Assembly (NCBI RefSeq): GCF_019799925.1 | Contig: NZ_JABGCG010000002.1 | Location: 558,001 to 622,000 of the forward strand | Source of the DNA: Blastococcus sp. CPCC 205250 | GTDB lineage: Bacteria > Actinomycetota > Actinomycetes > Mycobacteriales > Geodermatophilaceae | Length of the DNA: 64,000 nucleotides | Direction: 5' to 3' | Part shown: positions 35,574 through 42,888 of the stretch, one piece after another | How positions within the stretch are numbered: position 1 is the stretch's first letter | Layout of the letters: every line of letters begins with the position of its first letter | The notes under the pieces: generated by a model | What the model was told of the DNA's origin: nothing | What the model saw: the letters and a program-made list of their open reading frames with translations, nothing else | Database searches by the model: none | Program-made: the position numbers and the translations under genes

Positions 35574-36170
35574 TCAGCCCGCTCGGGCGTCGGTCAGGGG
35601 CGGGGGGCACGGCGTGCCGGGGGTTGTGGCCAGCTCGTAGTGCCAGGGCTCGTTGCCGTAGGTCTGGCACAGGCCGTGGTCGGAGCCGTGCTGCTGCATC
35701 CAGCTCATGGCGTCGGTGGGCCCGATGTCGACGGCGCGCCCGGTGACGTGCTCGGACTCCTCCGGCCGCAGGACGTACGCGCGGGCCGCCTCGACGCTGC
35801 CGTACTCGGCGACCGCGGCGTCGAAGAGGGACTGCTGGTGGGCCGCGCTGCGCCACCCGCTGGAGACGTGGAGGTCGACGCCGTCGGCTGCCGCGGCACG
35901 GGCGGCCTCCTGGACCGCGGCCCGCAGGTCCGGCTGGAGGTTGGCGATGGCGGGCACGTCGGCGGAGGGGGACAGCGACTCGCCGGGGGCCAGGTAGCCG
36001 TCCTGGGCGGTGAGCGCCGTGCCGTCCGCCGCGCGGCCGGCGGAGTCGCCCTGCGCCGGCACCGTGCAGGCGAACAGGACGACGAGCAGCAGCGGGACGG
36101 CGAGCAGCAGGGGGACGGCGAGCCGCAGCGGGGTGGCGCGGCGGGGGCTCGCCGGGCGGCGGGTGGACAT
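35574..36170 (-). CDS. M15 D-alanyl-D-alanine carboxypeptidase-like lipoprotein (VanY type)
   Basis: A 198-residue secreted protein. An Arg-rich n-region and hydrophobic helix end in LFAC, a lipobox placing the lipid on Cys35. The M15B zinc motif is present as EHVTGRAVDIG (first His and Asp) and NEPWHYE (second His), with SSGWRSAAHQQSLFDAA before it. It probably trims the terminal D-Ala of peptidoglycan stems outside the membrane. It lies just behind the OmpR operon on the same strand but with its own 57-base gap, so co-regulation is possible, not shown. Confidence 0.9.
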   Translation of the reverse strand: MSTRRPASPRRATPLRLAVPLLLAVPLLLVVLFACTVPAQGDSAGRAADGTALTAQDGYLAPGESLSPSADVPAIANLQPDLRAAVQEAARAAAADGVDLHVSSGWRSAAHQQSLFDAAVAEYGSVEAARAYVLRPEESEHVTGRAVDIGPTDAMSWMQQHGSDHGLCQTYGNEPWHYELATTPGTPCPPPLTDARAG

Positions 36171-36259
36171 GGGGGCAGTCCACGGGGCGCCCGGTTGCCG
36201 CAGCGTCTGCGTTTCCGCATATGCCGCCGACAGCCGGCGGGCCGGTCAGGGACCGGAGG

Positions 36260-36275
36260 CGTTCCCGCGGGAACG
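36260..36275. terminator. Palindrome after the SDR gene
   Basis: CGTTCCCG followed directly by CGGGAACG forms a perfect 16-base palindrome 11 bases past the SDR stop. It probably acts as a terminator hairpin for that gene; a protein-binding site cannot be excluded. Confidence 0.45.
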
Positions 36276-36285
36276 TCGCGGCGGG

Positions 36286-37071
36286 TCAGCCGCGACCGCG
36301 CGCGGACCTCGCCGCCAGCCGGCGCACCAGGCTCGGCGGCACGAGCCGGGTGGCCACGTAGACGCCCTTGTAGACCGCGCCCGGGATCGACAGCACCCGT
36401 CCGCGGTCGAGGTCGGCGAGCGCGTCGGCGACGACCCGGTCGGCGTCGAGCCACAGCCACGCGGGGCCGGAGCGCTCCTGGCCGATCCGCTCGTGGAACT
36501 CGGTGCGGGTGTAGCCGGGGCACAGCGCCATGACCCGCACCCCGTGCTCGGCGGCGCTGAGGGCGAGGCTCTGGGAGAGCGTCGTGACGTAGGCCTTGCC
36601 CGCGCCGTAGACCGAGCCGCGGCCGGGGAGGAAACCGGCGATGCTCGAGACGTTGACGATCGCCCCCGACCGGCGCTGCTGCATGCCCGGCAGCGCCGCC
36701 CGGGTCAGCGCCAGCACGGCTCCGACGTTGACCTCGAGGTTGGCGGTCAGGACCTCGGCCGGGGTGTCGACGAACTCGCCGGGCGTCGCGTAGCCGGCGT
36801 TGTTGACCAGCAGGTCCACCGGCGGGGCGTCGCCGGGCTCGGCCAGCCGCTGCTCCACCCGCCGGCGCTGGGCCGGGTCGGCCAGGTCGGCGACGAGGAC
36901 GTCGGCCCGCACGCCGCGGTCGGCGCGCAGCCGGGCGGCGAGGGCCTCGAGACGCTCGCGGTCCCGGGCGACGAGGACGACGTCGCAGCCGTCGGCGGCG
37001 AGCCGCTCGGCGAAGGCGAGACCGATGCCGGAGCTGGCCCCGGTGACCAGGGCGGTGGAGCGGGGGCTCAT
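36286..37071 (-). CDS. Short-chain dehydrogenase/reductase (DltE/YqjQ-like)
   Basis: A 261-residue SDR with TGASSGIG at residues 9-16, VNNAGYATPGEF, the catalytic Ser in VNVSSIAGF and Y/K in YGAGKAY. The region CPGYTRTEFHERIG and the C-terminus IPGAVYKGVYVATRLVPP match the SDR group of DltE/YqjQ-like proteins. Substrate unknown. TACCCT lies 8 bases before the ATG, suggesting a leaderless or near-leaderless transcript. It is divergent from the serine hydrolase gene, sharing a 52-base promoter region. Confidence 0.92.
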   Translation of the reverse strand: MSPRSTALVTGASSGIGLAFAERLAADGCDVVLVARDRERLEALAARLRADRGVRADVLVADLADPAQRRRVEQRLAEPGDAPPVDLLVNNAGYATPGEFVDTPAEVLTANLEVNVGAVLALTRAALPGMQQRRSGAIVNVSSIAGFLPGRGSVYGAGKAYVTTLSQSLALSAAEHGVRVMALCPGYTRTEFHERIGQERSGPAWLWLDADRVVADALADLDRGRVLSIPGAVYKGVYVATRLVPPSLVRRLAARSARGRG

Positions 37072-37123
37072 GCGCTGGGAGGGTACGGACGGTTGAGCGG
37101 CGCATTCCGGGTAGGAGGTCCCC

Positions 37124-38254
37124 GTGGCTGAGGTGCAGGGCAGGTGCGACGAACGGTTCTCCGGCGTCCGGGAGGCGTTGGAGCGCCAACTGGACGGCGA
37201 CGAGCTGGGCGCGTCGGTCGCGGTGGACCTGGACGGCGAGACCGTCGTCGACCTGTGGGGCGGGTACCGCGACGCCGGGCGGACGACGCCGTGGACGCAG
37301 GACACGATCGTCAACGTCTGGTCCACGACGAAGTGCGTGCTGTCGCTGGCCGCGTTGATGCTGGTCGAGCGCGGGGAGCTCGACGTCGACGCGCCGGTGG
37401 GCGACTACTGGCCGGAGTTCTGCGCCCACGGCAAGAAGGGCGTGCTGGTGCGGCACCTGCTGTCGCACACGTCCGGGGTGTCGGGCTGGGAGCAGCCGTT
37501 CTCGGTCCGCGACATGTACGACTGGACGACGGCGACCGAGCGGCTGGCGGCGCAGCGGCCGTGGTGGGAGCCCGGCACGGCGTCGGGCTACCACGCGGCC
37601 GACCAGGGCTTCCTGGTCGGCGAGGTGGTCCGGCGGATCACCAACGAGACGTTCCGGAAGTTCGTGGCCGACGAGATCGCCGGCCCGCTGGGTGCGGACT
37701 TCCAGGTGGGGGCGCGCGAGTCCGACGTCGACCGGATCGCGACGCTGGTGGCGCCACCCCGGACCGAGCCGGCCGGGGAGGTCGACCCGGCGTCGATCGC
37801 GGTGCGCACCTTCACCGCGCCGACGATGTCGGTGAAGGCGACGACGTCGCCGGAGTGGCGGGCGGCCGACCTCGGCGCGCTGAACGGGCACTCGAACGCC
37901 CGCGGCGTGCTCGACGTGCTGCGGGTGCTGTCGCTGGGTGGGACGGCGGGCGGGGTGCAGCTGCTGTCGCCGGAGACGATCGACCTGGTGTTCCGGCAGC
38001 AGTCCGACGGCGTGGACCTCGTCCTCGAGGCGCCGTTCCGGTTCGGGATCGGCTACTGCCTGGGCTCGCCCGTCGTCCCCTACGTGCCGTCGGGCCGGAC
38101 GTTCTTCTGGGGCGGCTGGGGAGGCTCGCTGGCCGTGATGGACCTGGACCGGCGGCTCACGATCACCTACGTGATGAACGCGATGGCGCCGGGGATCCTC
38201 GGCTCCTCGCGCAGCGAGGCCTACGTGCGGGCGGTGTACGAGGCGCTCGGCTGA
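37124..38254 (+). CDS. Serine hydrolase, beta-lactamase/EstB-like esterase
   Basis: A 376-residue class C beta-lactamase-fold protein without signal peptide. The nucleophile and base are S67 and K70 in WSTTKC; the second motif tyrosine is in SGYHAADQG and the third motif is FWGGWGGS. HLLSHTSGV is typical of the EstB-like carboxylesterases. A cytoplasmic ester hydrolase is more likely than a true lactamase. The GTG start follows AGGAGG by 6 bases. It is followed on the same strand by the small Ser/Gly-repeat gene. Confidence 0.93.
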   Translation: MAEVQGRCDERFSGVREALERQLDGDELGASVAVDLDGETVVDLWGGYRDAGRTTPWTQDTIVNVWSTTKCVLSLAALMLVERGELDVDAPVGDYWPEFCAHGKKGVLVRHLLSHTSGVSGWEQPFSVRDMYDWTTATERLAAQRPWWEPGTASGYHAADQGFLVGEVVRRITNETFRKFVADEIAGPLGADFQVGARESDVDRIATLVAPPRTEPAGEVDPASIAVRTFTAPTMSVKATTSPEWRAADLGALNGHSNARGVLDVLRVLSLGGTAGGVQLLSPETIDLVFRQQSDGVDLVLEAPFRFGIGYCLGSPVVPYVPSGRTFFWGGWGGSLAVMDLDRRLTITYVMNAMAPGILGSSRSEAYVRAVYEALG

Positions 38255-38308
38255 TCCGGCGGCCCCGGCCCCTGGTCAGCGCCGGGGAGGGCTGACACCC
38301 TCGCCGGC

Positions 38309-38596
38309 ATGAGCTCGCGGTCCTGGATGTCGCTGTGGTCCCGGCACTCGGCGTTGTCCATCGCCTCGGAGGGATCGTTCCTCTCGATCGGCAGTGTCGG
38401 GTCCTTCGCCTCCATCGGCAGCGTCGGTTCCTCGACGTCGCTGCTCTCGGCGGGCAGCTGGATGTCGGTCGGGTCCGCCCTGTCGGCCCAGTCCGTCGGG
38501 TCGGTGCTGTCCTGGCGCTCGATCGGATCGGTCCGCGGAGCCGGCGCCGTGGCCGGGGCGGCCTGCCTGGGCCTGCTGTTGGCCGGGAGGCACTGA
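38309..38596 (+). CDS. Small Ser/Gly-repeat protein of unknown function
   Basis: A 95-residue protein I cannot assign. Residues 15-75 repeat SIGSVGS-like units at a spacing of about 8-9 residues (LSIGSVGSF, ASIGSVGSS, MSVGSALS, SVGSVLS, SIGSV), with nearly no charge. The C-terminus (GAGAVAGAACLGLLLAG) is a short hydrophobic helix that could sit in the membrane. A regular Ser/Gly/hydrophobic period could form a beta-solenoid or an amyloid-like stack. A recognisable ribosome-binding site is missing; CACCCT lies some distance upstream. Similar low-complexity proteins occur in other actinobacteria to my knowledge, without a function. Confidence 0.7.
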   Translation: MSSRSWMSLWSRHSALSIASEGSFLSIGSVGSFASIGSVGSSTSLLSAGSWMSVGSALSAQSVGSVLSWRSIGSVRGAGAVAGAACLGLLLAGRH

Positions 38597-38607
38597 CCGC
38601 GGGGTGT

Positions 38608-39162
38608 TCAGCTGAGCGTGCTGAGCGTCGCGTCGAGCGCGTCGACGAGGAGGGCGAAGCTCTCGTCGACCGACGCGGGCAGGCCGAACCCCCCGCTGCG
38701 CTCGAGGTCGACGAAGCCGTGGAGCGCGGACCGGACGATCCGGATCCGGTGGACGTCGCCGGGCTCGATGCCGTAGCCGGACAGCACGGCGGCGACGGAG
38801 GTGACGGCGTCCTCCGCGGCCGCCGTCCAGGCCGCGGTGCCGGGGGAGCGCTGGGTCAGCGGGTAGGTCCCGGGGTGCTCGCGGGCGAACCCCCGGTAGG
38901 CGTCGGCGATGGCCTCCAGGCCCGGCCGGCCGGCCCGGCCGCGGGCCGCGGCGCCGAGCCGTGCCGCCAGCTCGGCCGTGGCGGCGACCGCCACCCGGGT
39001 CACCAGGTCGTCGAGCCCGCCGACGTGCTTGTACAGGCTCGGCGTCGCCACGCCGAGCTCCCCGGCGACGCGGGCGAGGGTGAGCGCATCCACCCCGCGT
39101 GCGTCGACGAGCGCGCTGGCCCGCCGCACCACGACGTCGGGATCAAGGCCGGCGCGCGGCAT
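38608..39162 (-). CDS. TetR-family regulator
   Basis: A 184-residue TetR protein with an N-terminal helix-turn-helix (VAGELGVATPSLYKHVGGLDD, about 33-53) and a C-terminal domain of the WHG type (RSALHGFVDLERSGGFGLP). The ATG lies 20 bases inside the end of the hydrolase gene, so both are co-translated from the promoter at about 39956-39991, where a twin operator covers the -10 and the start codon. It therefore most likely represses its own operon. The inducer may be the substrate of the hydrolase. Confidence 0.93.
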   Translation of the reverse strand: MPRAGLDPDVVVRRASALVDARGVDALTLARVAGELGVATPSLYKHVGGLDDLVTRVAVAATAELAARLGAAARGRAGRPGLEAIADAYRGFAREHPGTYPLTQRSPGTAAWTAAAEDAVTSVAAVLSGYGIEPGDVHRIRIVRSALHGFVDLERSGGFGLPASVDESFALLVDALDATLSTLS

Positions 39163-39955
39163 CTCCCACTCCCTCCAGGAAGGCGACGACCCGCGGGGCC
39201 ACGGCGTCGGCGGCCTCCAGCATCGGTGCGTGCCCGACGCCGGGCACCACGAGCACCTCGCTGCCGAGCTGCTGGGCGATCCACTCGGCCTCGGCGCGCG
39301 GGTCCGACCAGTCCGGATCGGCCTCGCCCATCACCACGAGGGACGGCGCGGTGACCTGCGGGAGCCACGGGGCGACGACGTCGTGGTCGGTGCGGGTGGT
39401 GGCCTGGAACGCCGCCCACCGTCCGGGGCGGGTCAGCAGCTCCGTCGTCGCCGCGGCGCGGGTGCGGGCCTCCGCGCCGAGCCCCGGCCAGAGCTTCGCC
39501 GCGTACAGGCGCCACACGGCGGGGCCCCACGGACGGGTCAGCAGCACGCGCAGCCCGAGCCGCGCGGCCGCCCCGGCGCCGTTGCGCACGAAGGGGCCGA
39601 AGAGCAGGAGGCCCGCGACCGCCTCGGGCCGGCGTCCGGCGGCGATGACGGCCGCGGCCGCGCTCATGGAGGCTCCCGCCAGGTAGGCGGGCCCGTCGCC
39701 GAACGCGTCGATCGCGGCCAGGAGGTCGTCGGCGGTGGCCTCGTCGCCGTAGCGGGCGAACCCGGTGTCGCTGTCGCCGTGGCCGCGCAGGTCGAGCAGG
39801 GCGACACGGAAGCCGGCGGCGACGAGCCGGTCGGCGAGGGGGCGGTACGCGTCGCGGGTGTCGCCCATGGCGGGGGAACAGACGACGAGCGGCCCCTCGC
39901 CGCGCACCTCTGCGGCGATCCGGTGCCCGTCGACGGTCAAGTAGCTAATGTTCAT
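39143..39955 (-). CDS. Alpha/beta hydrolase
   Basis: A 270-residue hydrolase. The nucleophile elbow is AGASMSAA with Ser96 (GxSxS in place of GxSxG), the oxyanion stretch is VVCSPAMGDTRDAYRPL, the acid probably lies in GEADPDWSD and the catalytic His in GVGHAPM. LDLRGHGDSD is a family mark. It probably cleaves an ester or lactone. The ATG at 39955 sits at the expected transcription start of a strong sigma-70-like promoter, so it is leaderless; an upstream start at 39991 would lie inside the -35 element. Confidence 0.93.
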   Translation of the reverse strand: MNISYLTVDGHRIAAEVRGEGPLVVCSPAMGDTRDAYRPLADRLVAAGFRVALLDLRGHGDSDTGFARYGDEATADDLLAAIDAFGDGPAYLAGASMSAAAAVIAAGRRPEAVAGLLLFGPFVRNGAGAAARLGLRVLLTRPWGPAVWRLYAAKLWPGLGAEARTRAAATTELLTRPGRWAAFQATTRTDHDVVAPWLPQVTAPSLVVMGEADPDWSDPRAEAEWIAQQLGSEVLVVPGVGHAPMLEAADAVAPRVVAFLEGVGDAARRP

Positions 39956-39991
39956 AGCCGTAAAGCTATGAGCATTAGCCAAGCGCGTCAA
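39944..39991 (-). promoter_or_regulatory. Hydrolase-tetR promoter with twin TetR operator
   Basis: On the minus strand TTGACG (39986-39991) and TAGCTT (39963-39968) are 17 bases apart, and the ATG at 39955 follows the -10 by 7 bases. Two 15-base arms, 39944-39958 and 39965-39979, are inverted copies with one mismatch, and each arm is itself a GCTA-N7-TAGC near-palindrome. Their centres are 21 bases apart, so two repressor dimers could bind one face of the helix and cover the -10 and start. Confidence 0.8.
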
Positions 39992-40000
39992 GGGGGTGGG

Positions 40001-41377
40001 TCAGGCGGCCCCGTCCACGGGGGAGTCGCTGAAGACGAGGCTCATCGTGTGCCCGCTCGAGGGCCAGGTGGGCGCGGTGAGGGTCTGCGGCCGGCTCGCG
40101 TCGCCGCGCGGCAGGTTGGTGGCGGTGATGGTGCCGTCGGCGTCGGGCGAGGCGGGCAGGAAGACGTCGATCCCGGTCTGGAACGGCTGCTCGCTGAAGT
40201 AGGGCAGCGGGGCGAGGGTCGTCTCGCCGGGGGTGGCGACGTCGTCGTGGACGTGCAGCCCGATGCCGTCGTTGCCCACGAAGTCGGTGATGACGTCGAC
40301 GGGCTCGCCGTCGTCCACGCTGAGCTGGAGCACGTCGGCGTCGCCCTCGGAGTGCCACTCGCGCATGCGGGTGATGACCAGCGCGCTGTGGCCGTCGCCG
40401 GTGTTCGTGTTGGTCCGGACCGGTCCGTCCGGCTCCGAGGAGAGCAACCGGACGAAGGCGCTGCTCCGCACGTAGGGCTGCAGGTAGAGGTGGTGGACGA
40501 TCTCCGACGAGTCGCTGCTCAGGGCGTACTCGTAGTGCGCGCCGTTCTCCAGCTCGATCGGGCCGAACTCGCCGTCCGGGCCGAGTTCCGTGCTGGCGTG
40601 CGGCTCGTTGCCGGTGCGTGCGCCGGTGTCGGGGTCGATGGCCCAGATGTCGAGGGTGGCCTCGCGCCCGGTGTTCGCCGGGAACTCGACCGCCCGCCCG
40701 GAGATCTCGACGGGGTCGGTCTGCGGCACGATGTCGACCACCTCGGGGGCCTCGCCGACGAGGAACTCGTACTGCGCGGCGAAGGACTCCGGCGAGGTGG
40801 CGACCTCGACGTGCGTCTGCCCGGAGAACTGGGCCTGGACGGGCGCGATGCAGGGGACGACATCGGGGCAGGGGCGGCCGTCGATGGCGACGTACTTGGC
40901 GACCTTCGCGGCCTGGGCCGGGTCGCTGAGGTACTGGTTGGAGACGCTGGTCCCGCGGGAGTGGCCGATCAGGTACACCTGCTCGACGTCGAACTCGGCG
41001 AGCGTCTCGTCGACGACCTCGGTGAGGCCGGCGGCGTAGGCGTCGATCTCCAGGCCGGCGCCGTCGTGGTCGTAGGCGACGATCCGGTCGGCCGGGTAGC
41101 CGTTGGCGACGAACCGCATGGCGTTGGACTCGATCTGCTGCGCGGAGCCGGCGAACCCGTGCACGAAGACGATCGGCAGCGCCACGTCGTCGGTCAGCGG
41201 CGGGAGGTCGTCCGTCCCCGTCGGAGCGCTGGACTCGGCGCTCTCCGGGGAGGCGTCGTCTCCCCCGTCGGAGTCCGAGGTGCAGGCGGCGAGTGTCGCC
41301 AGCGCCAGCGCGAGGAGGGCCGCGAGCAGCGGGTGCGGCCGTCCGGCGCGGGACCGTCCGTGGGCAGCGTCGATCAC
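40001..41377 (-). CDS. Lipase-like lipoprotein (alpha/beta hydrolase)
   Basis: A 458-residue secreted protein. Residues 1-32 form a lipoprotein signal ending in LATLAAC with lipidated Cys32, followed by an acidic Ser/Asp-rich tether. The hydrolase fold starts at PIVFVHGFAGSAQQ; the nucleophile is Ser140 in GHSRGTS. The C-terminal half (from about 250) is beta-rich and resembles the extra domains of extracellular polyhydroxyalkanoate depolymerase/lipase-like proteins with FVGNDGIGLHVHDD. It probably hydrolyses esters at the cell surface. GGAGG lies 6 bases before the GTG. TAGTTT at 41407-41412 (minus strand) may be its -10. Confidence 0.88.
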   Translation of the reverse strand: MIDAAHGRSRAGRPHPLLAALLALALATLAACTSDSDGGDDASPESAESSAPTGTDDLPPLTDDVALPIVFVHGFAGSAQQIESNAMRFVANGYPADRIVAYDHDGAGLEIDAYAAGLTEVVDETLAEFDVEQVYLIGHSRGTSVSNQYLSDPAQAAKVAKYVAIDGRPCPDVVPCIAPVQAQFSGQTHVEVATSPESFAAQYEFLVGEAPEVVDIVPQTDPVEISGRAVEFPANTGREATLDIWAIDPDTGARTGNEPHASTELGPDGEFGPIELENGAHYEYALSSDSSEIVHHLYLQPYVRSSAFVRLLSSEPDGPVRTNTNTGDGHSALVITRMREWHSEGDADVLQLSVDDGEPVDVITDFVGNDGIGLHVHDDVATPGETTLAPLPYFSEQPFQTGIDVFLPASPDADGTITATNLPRGDASRPQTLTAPTWPSSGHTMSLVFSDSPVDGAA

Positions 41378-41579
41378 GGGGAGCCTCCAAGTCGAGCGGT
41401 GGCGTGAAACTACTGAGCGATTCGTTTCAGCACCAGCGCGGAATGGTCCCGATGCCGGTGGGGTGGCCCGCGGGCCGCTCTCACCAGGACGGGGGAGGGC
41501 ACCGTTCAGCCCCCGTCCTCCCGTGCCGATCCTCGCCCCAGAACCGGAACCAGCCGGTTCCCCGACGAGGAGAGCCCAC

Positions 41580-42104
41580 GTGACCACCACTCCGTCCCTA
41601 CCGGCCCCGCAGGCATCCCCGCCCTCCCCGGCCGGCGGTCCGACGACCGGCACGGCGGTTGGCGCCCGGAAGCTCTGGGTGCTGGGCGGGATCGGCGTGG
41701 TCGCGGTCGCGGCCGCGGTGACCACGGTGGTCGTCGTCTCCTCGTCCGACGAGCCGTCGACCCCCGAGGACACGGTGGTCGCTTACGTCGACGCGCTGCG
41801 CTCCGGTGACTACGGCACGGCCTACGGGCTGACCTGCGCGGAGCAGCGCGGGGCCTACGACGGCGCGGCCGACTACGCCCGCCAGAGCGACCAGCAGCTC
41901 GGCGGCGCACTGACCGGTTCCCCGACCGTCCGGGACGTCGAGCGCGGAGACGGCGGCTGGGAGGTCTCCATCACGCTGCGCAGCGTCTTCGGCGAGAGCG
42001 ACGAGAGCCTGGACGTGATCGAGGAGGGCGGCGACCTGCGGGTCTGCGACTCATCGGTCAACCGGGCGCCGTCCGACGAGGACAACGGCACCGACGACTG
42101 GTGA
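41580..42104 (+). CDS. Membrane-anchored protein with NTF2-like outer domain
   Basis: A 174-residue protein with a Pro/Thr-rich cytoplasmic head (1-30), one transmembrane helix (about 33-57, KLWVLGGIGVVAVAAAVTTV) and an outer domain that starts PEDTVVAYVDALRSGDYGTAY, the first helix typical of the NTF2/DUF4878 fold. Two cysteines (in LTCAEQRG and RVCDSS) could form a disulfide. Function unknown; similar proteins are common in actinobacteria. AGGAG lies about 9 bases before the GTG. Longer frames upstream only read through the lipase gene in antisense. Confidence 0.82.
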   Translation: MTTTPSLPAPQASPPSPAGGPTTGTAVGARKLWVLGGIGVVAVAAAVTTVVVVSSSDEPSTPEDTVVAYVDALRSGDYGTAYGLTCAEQRGAYDGAADYARQSDQQLGGALTGSPTVRDVERGDGGWEVSITLRSVFGESDESLDVIEEGGDLRVCDSSVNRAPSDEDNGTDDW

Positions 42105-42112
42105 GCCGGGCC

Positions 42113-42171
42113 GGTGGAGCCCCGGGCGTGGTGACACGTCCGGGGCTCCACCGTGCCGGGGCTCCACCGTG
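42113..42171. terminator. Terminator hairpin with duplicated right arm
   Basis: GGTGGAGCCCCGG (42113-42125) pairs with CCGGGGCTCCACC (42140-42152), with an inner CGTG/CACG stem. The right arm is part of a 16-base unit repeated exactly in tandem at 42140-42155 and 42156-42171, so the left arm can pair with either copy. It separates two convergent genes and can stop both transcripts. Confidence 0.7.
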
Positions 42172-42201
42172 CCGGGGCGCCGGAACCGCGCGCCGCCGGG
42201 G

Positions 42202-42888
42202 CTACCGGCGGCGGCCGAGGAGGTAGCCGATCGCGACGCCGAGCAGCGTGAGCAGGCTGCCGCCCGCGGCCCCCAGCGCCACCGCCCGGAGGTCCGGGGC
42301 GCCCCCGGCGGCGGGAGCGGCGGCCTTGCCGGTGAAGACCTGCGGCGCCGGAGACGTCGGCGCGGGAACACCGTCCGCGGCCGGAGCCGTCGTCGAGCTG
42401 ACCGCCGCCGACGTCGCGCGCGGCTCCTCCACCGACGGGACCGTGGCCGTACCGGTCAGCTCGCCGTCGACCGCCGAGAAGAACTGGCCGGCCATCCGCT
42501 TGGCGACGCCGGTGATCATCCGCTGACCGACCCCCGCCACCGGGCCGCCGATCACGGCGTCCGCGGAGTAGGTGAGCGTCGTCGTCCCGGAGTCGGCCTC
42601 GGCGAGCGAGATCAGCACCTTGGCCCGCGCGTTGCCCGGCGCACCCGCGCCCGATGCGTGCATCACGTACGACGTCGGCCGCTGCTGGTCGGTCAGGCGC
42701 ACCTCGCCGGCGTACGTCCCGCGGATGGCGCCGACCCCCACCGAGACGTTCATCTTGTACTCGTCCGGCCCGGTCAGCTCCAGCGACTCGCAGCCCGGGA
42801 TCGTGCGCGCCAGTACCGCCGGGTCGGTGATCACCGACCACACCTGGTCCGGCGTCCCGTGCAGCACCGCAGAGCCGTCGAGGTTCAC
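42202..42888 (-). CDS. CoxG-like SRPBCC protein with C-terminal membrane anchor
   Basis: A 228-residue protein. Residues 1-150 are a CoxG-type START fold (LDGSAVLHGTPDQVWSVITD, IPGCESLEL, GTYAGEVRLTD), followed by a Pro/Ala/Thr-rich tether and a C-terminal helix ending in LLGVAIGYLLGRRR. CoxG proteins recruit or mature molybdenum hydroxylases, in the CO dehydrogenase case anchoring the enzyme to the membrane; a like role for the hydroxylase encoded just upstream is inferred. The GTG start overlaps the large-subunit stop (GTGA). It is the last gene of the operon. Confidence 0.9.
   Translation of the reverse strand: MNLDGSAVLHGTPDQVWSVITDPAVLARTIPGCESLELTGPDEYKMNVSVGVGAIRGTYAGEVRLTDQQRPTSYVMHASGAGAPGNARAKVLISLAEADSGTTTLTYSADAVIGGPVAGVGQRMITGVAKRMAGQFFSAVDGELTGTATVPSVEEPRATSAAVSSTTAPAADGVPAPTSPAPQVFTGKAAAPAAGGAPDLRAVALGAAGGSLLTLLGVAIGYLLGRRR

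Noticed and set aside
37124..38254. True beta-lactamase resistance gene
   Set aside because: The protein has no signal peptide and its motifs (STTK, YHA, WGG) fit EstB-like cytoplasmic esterases better.
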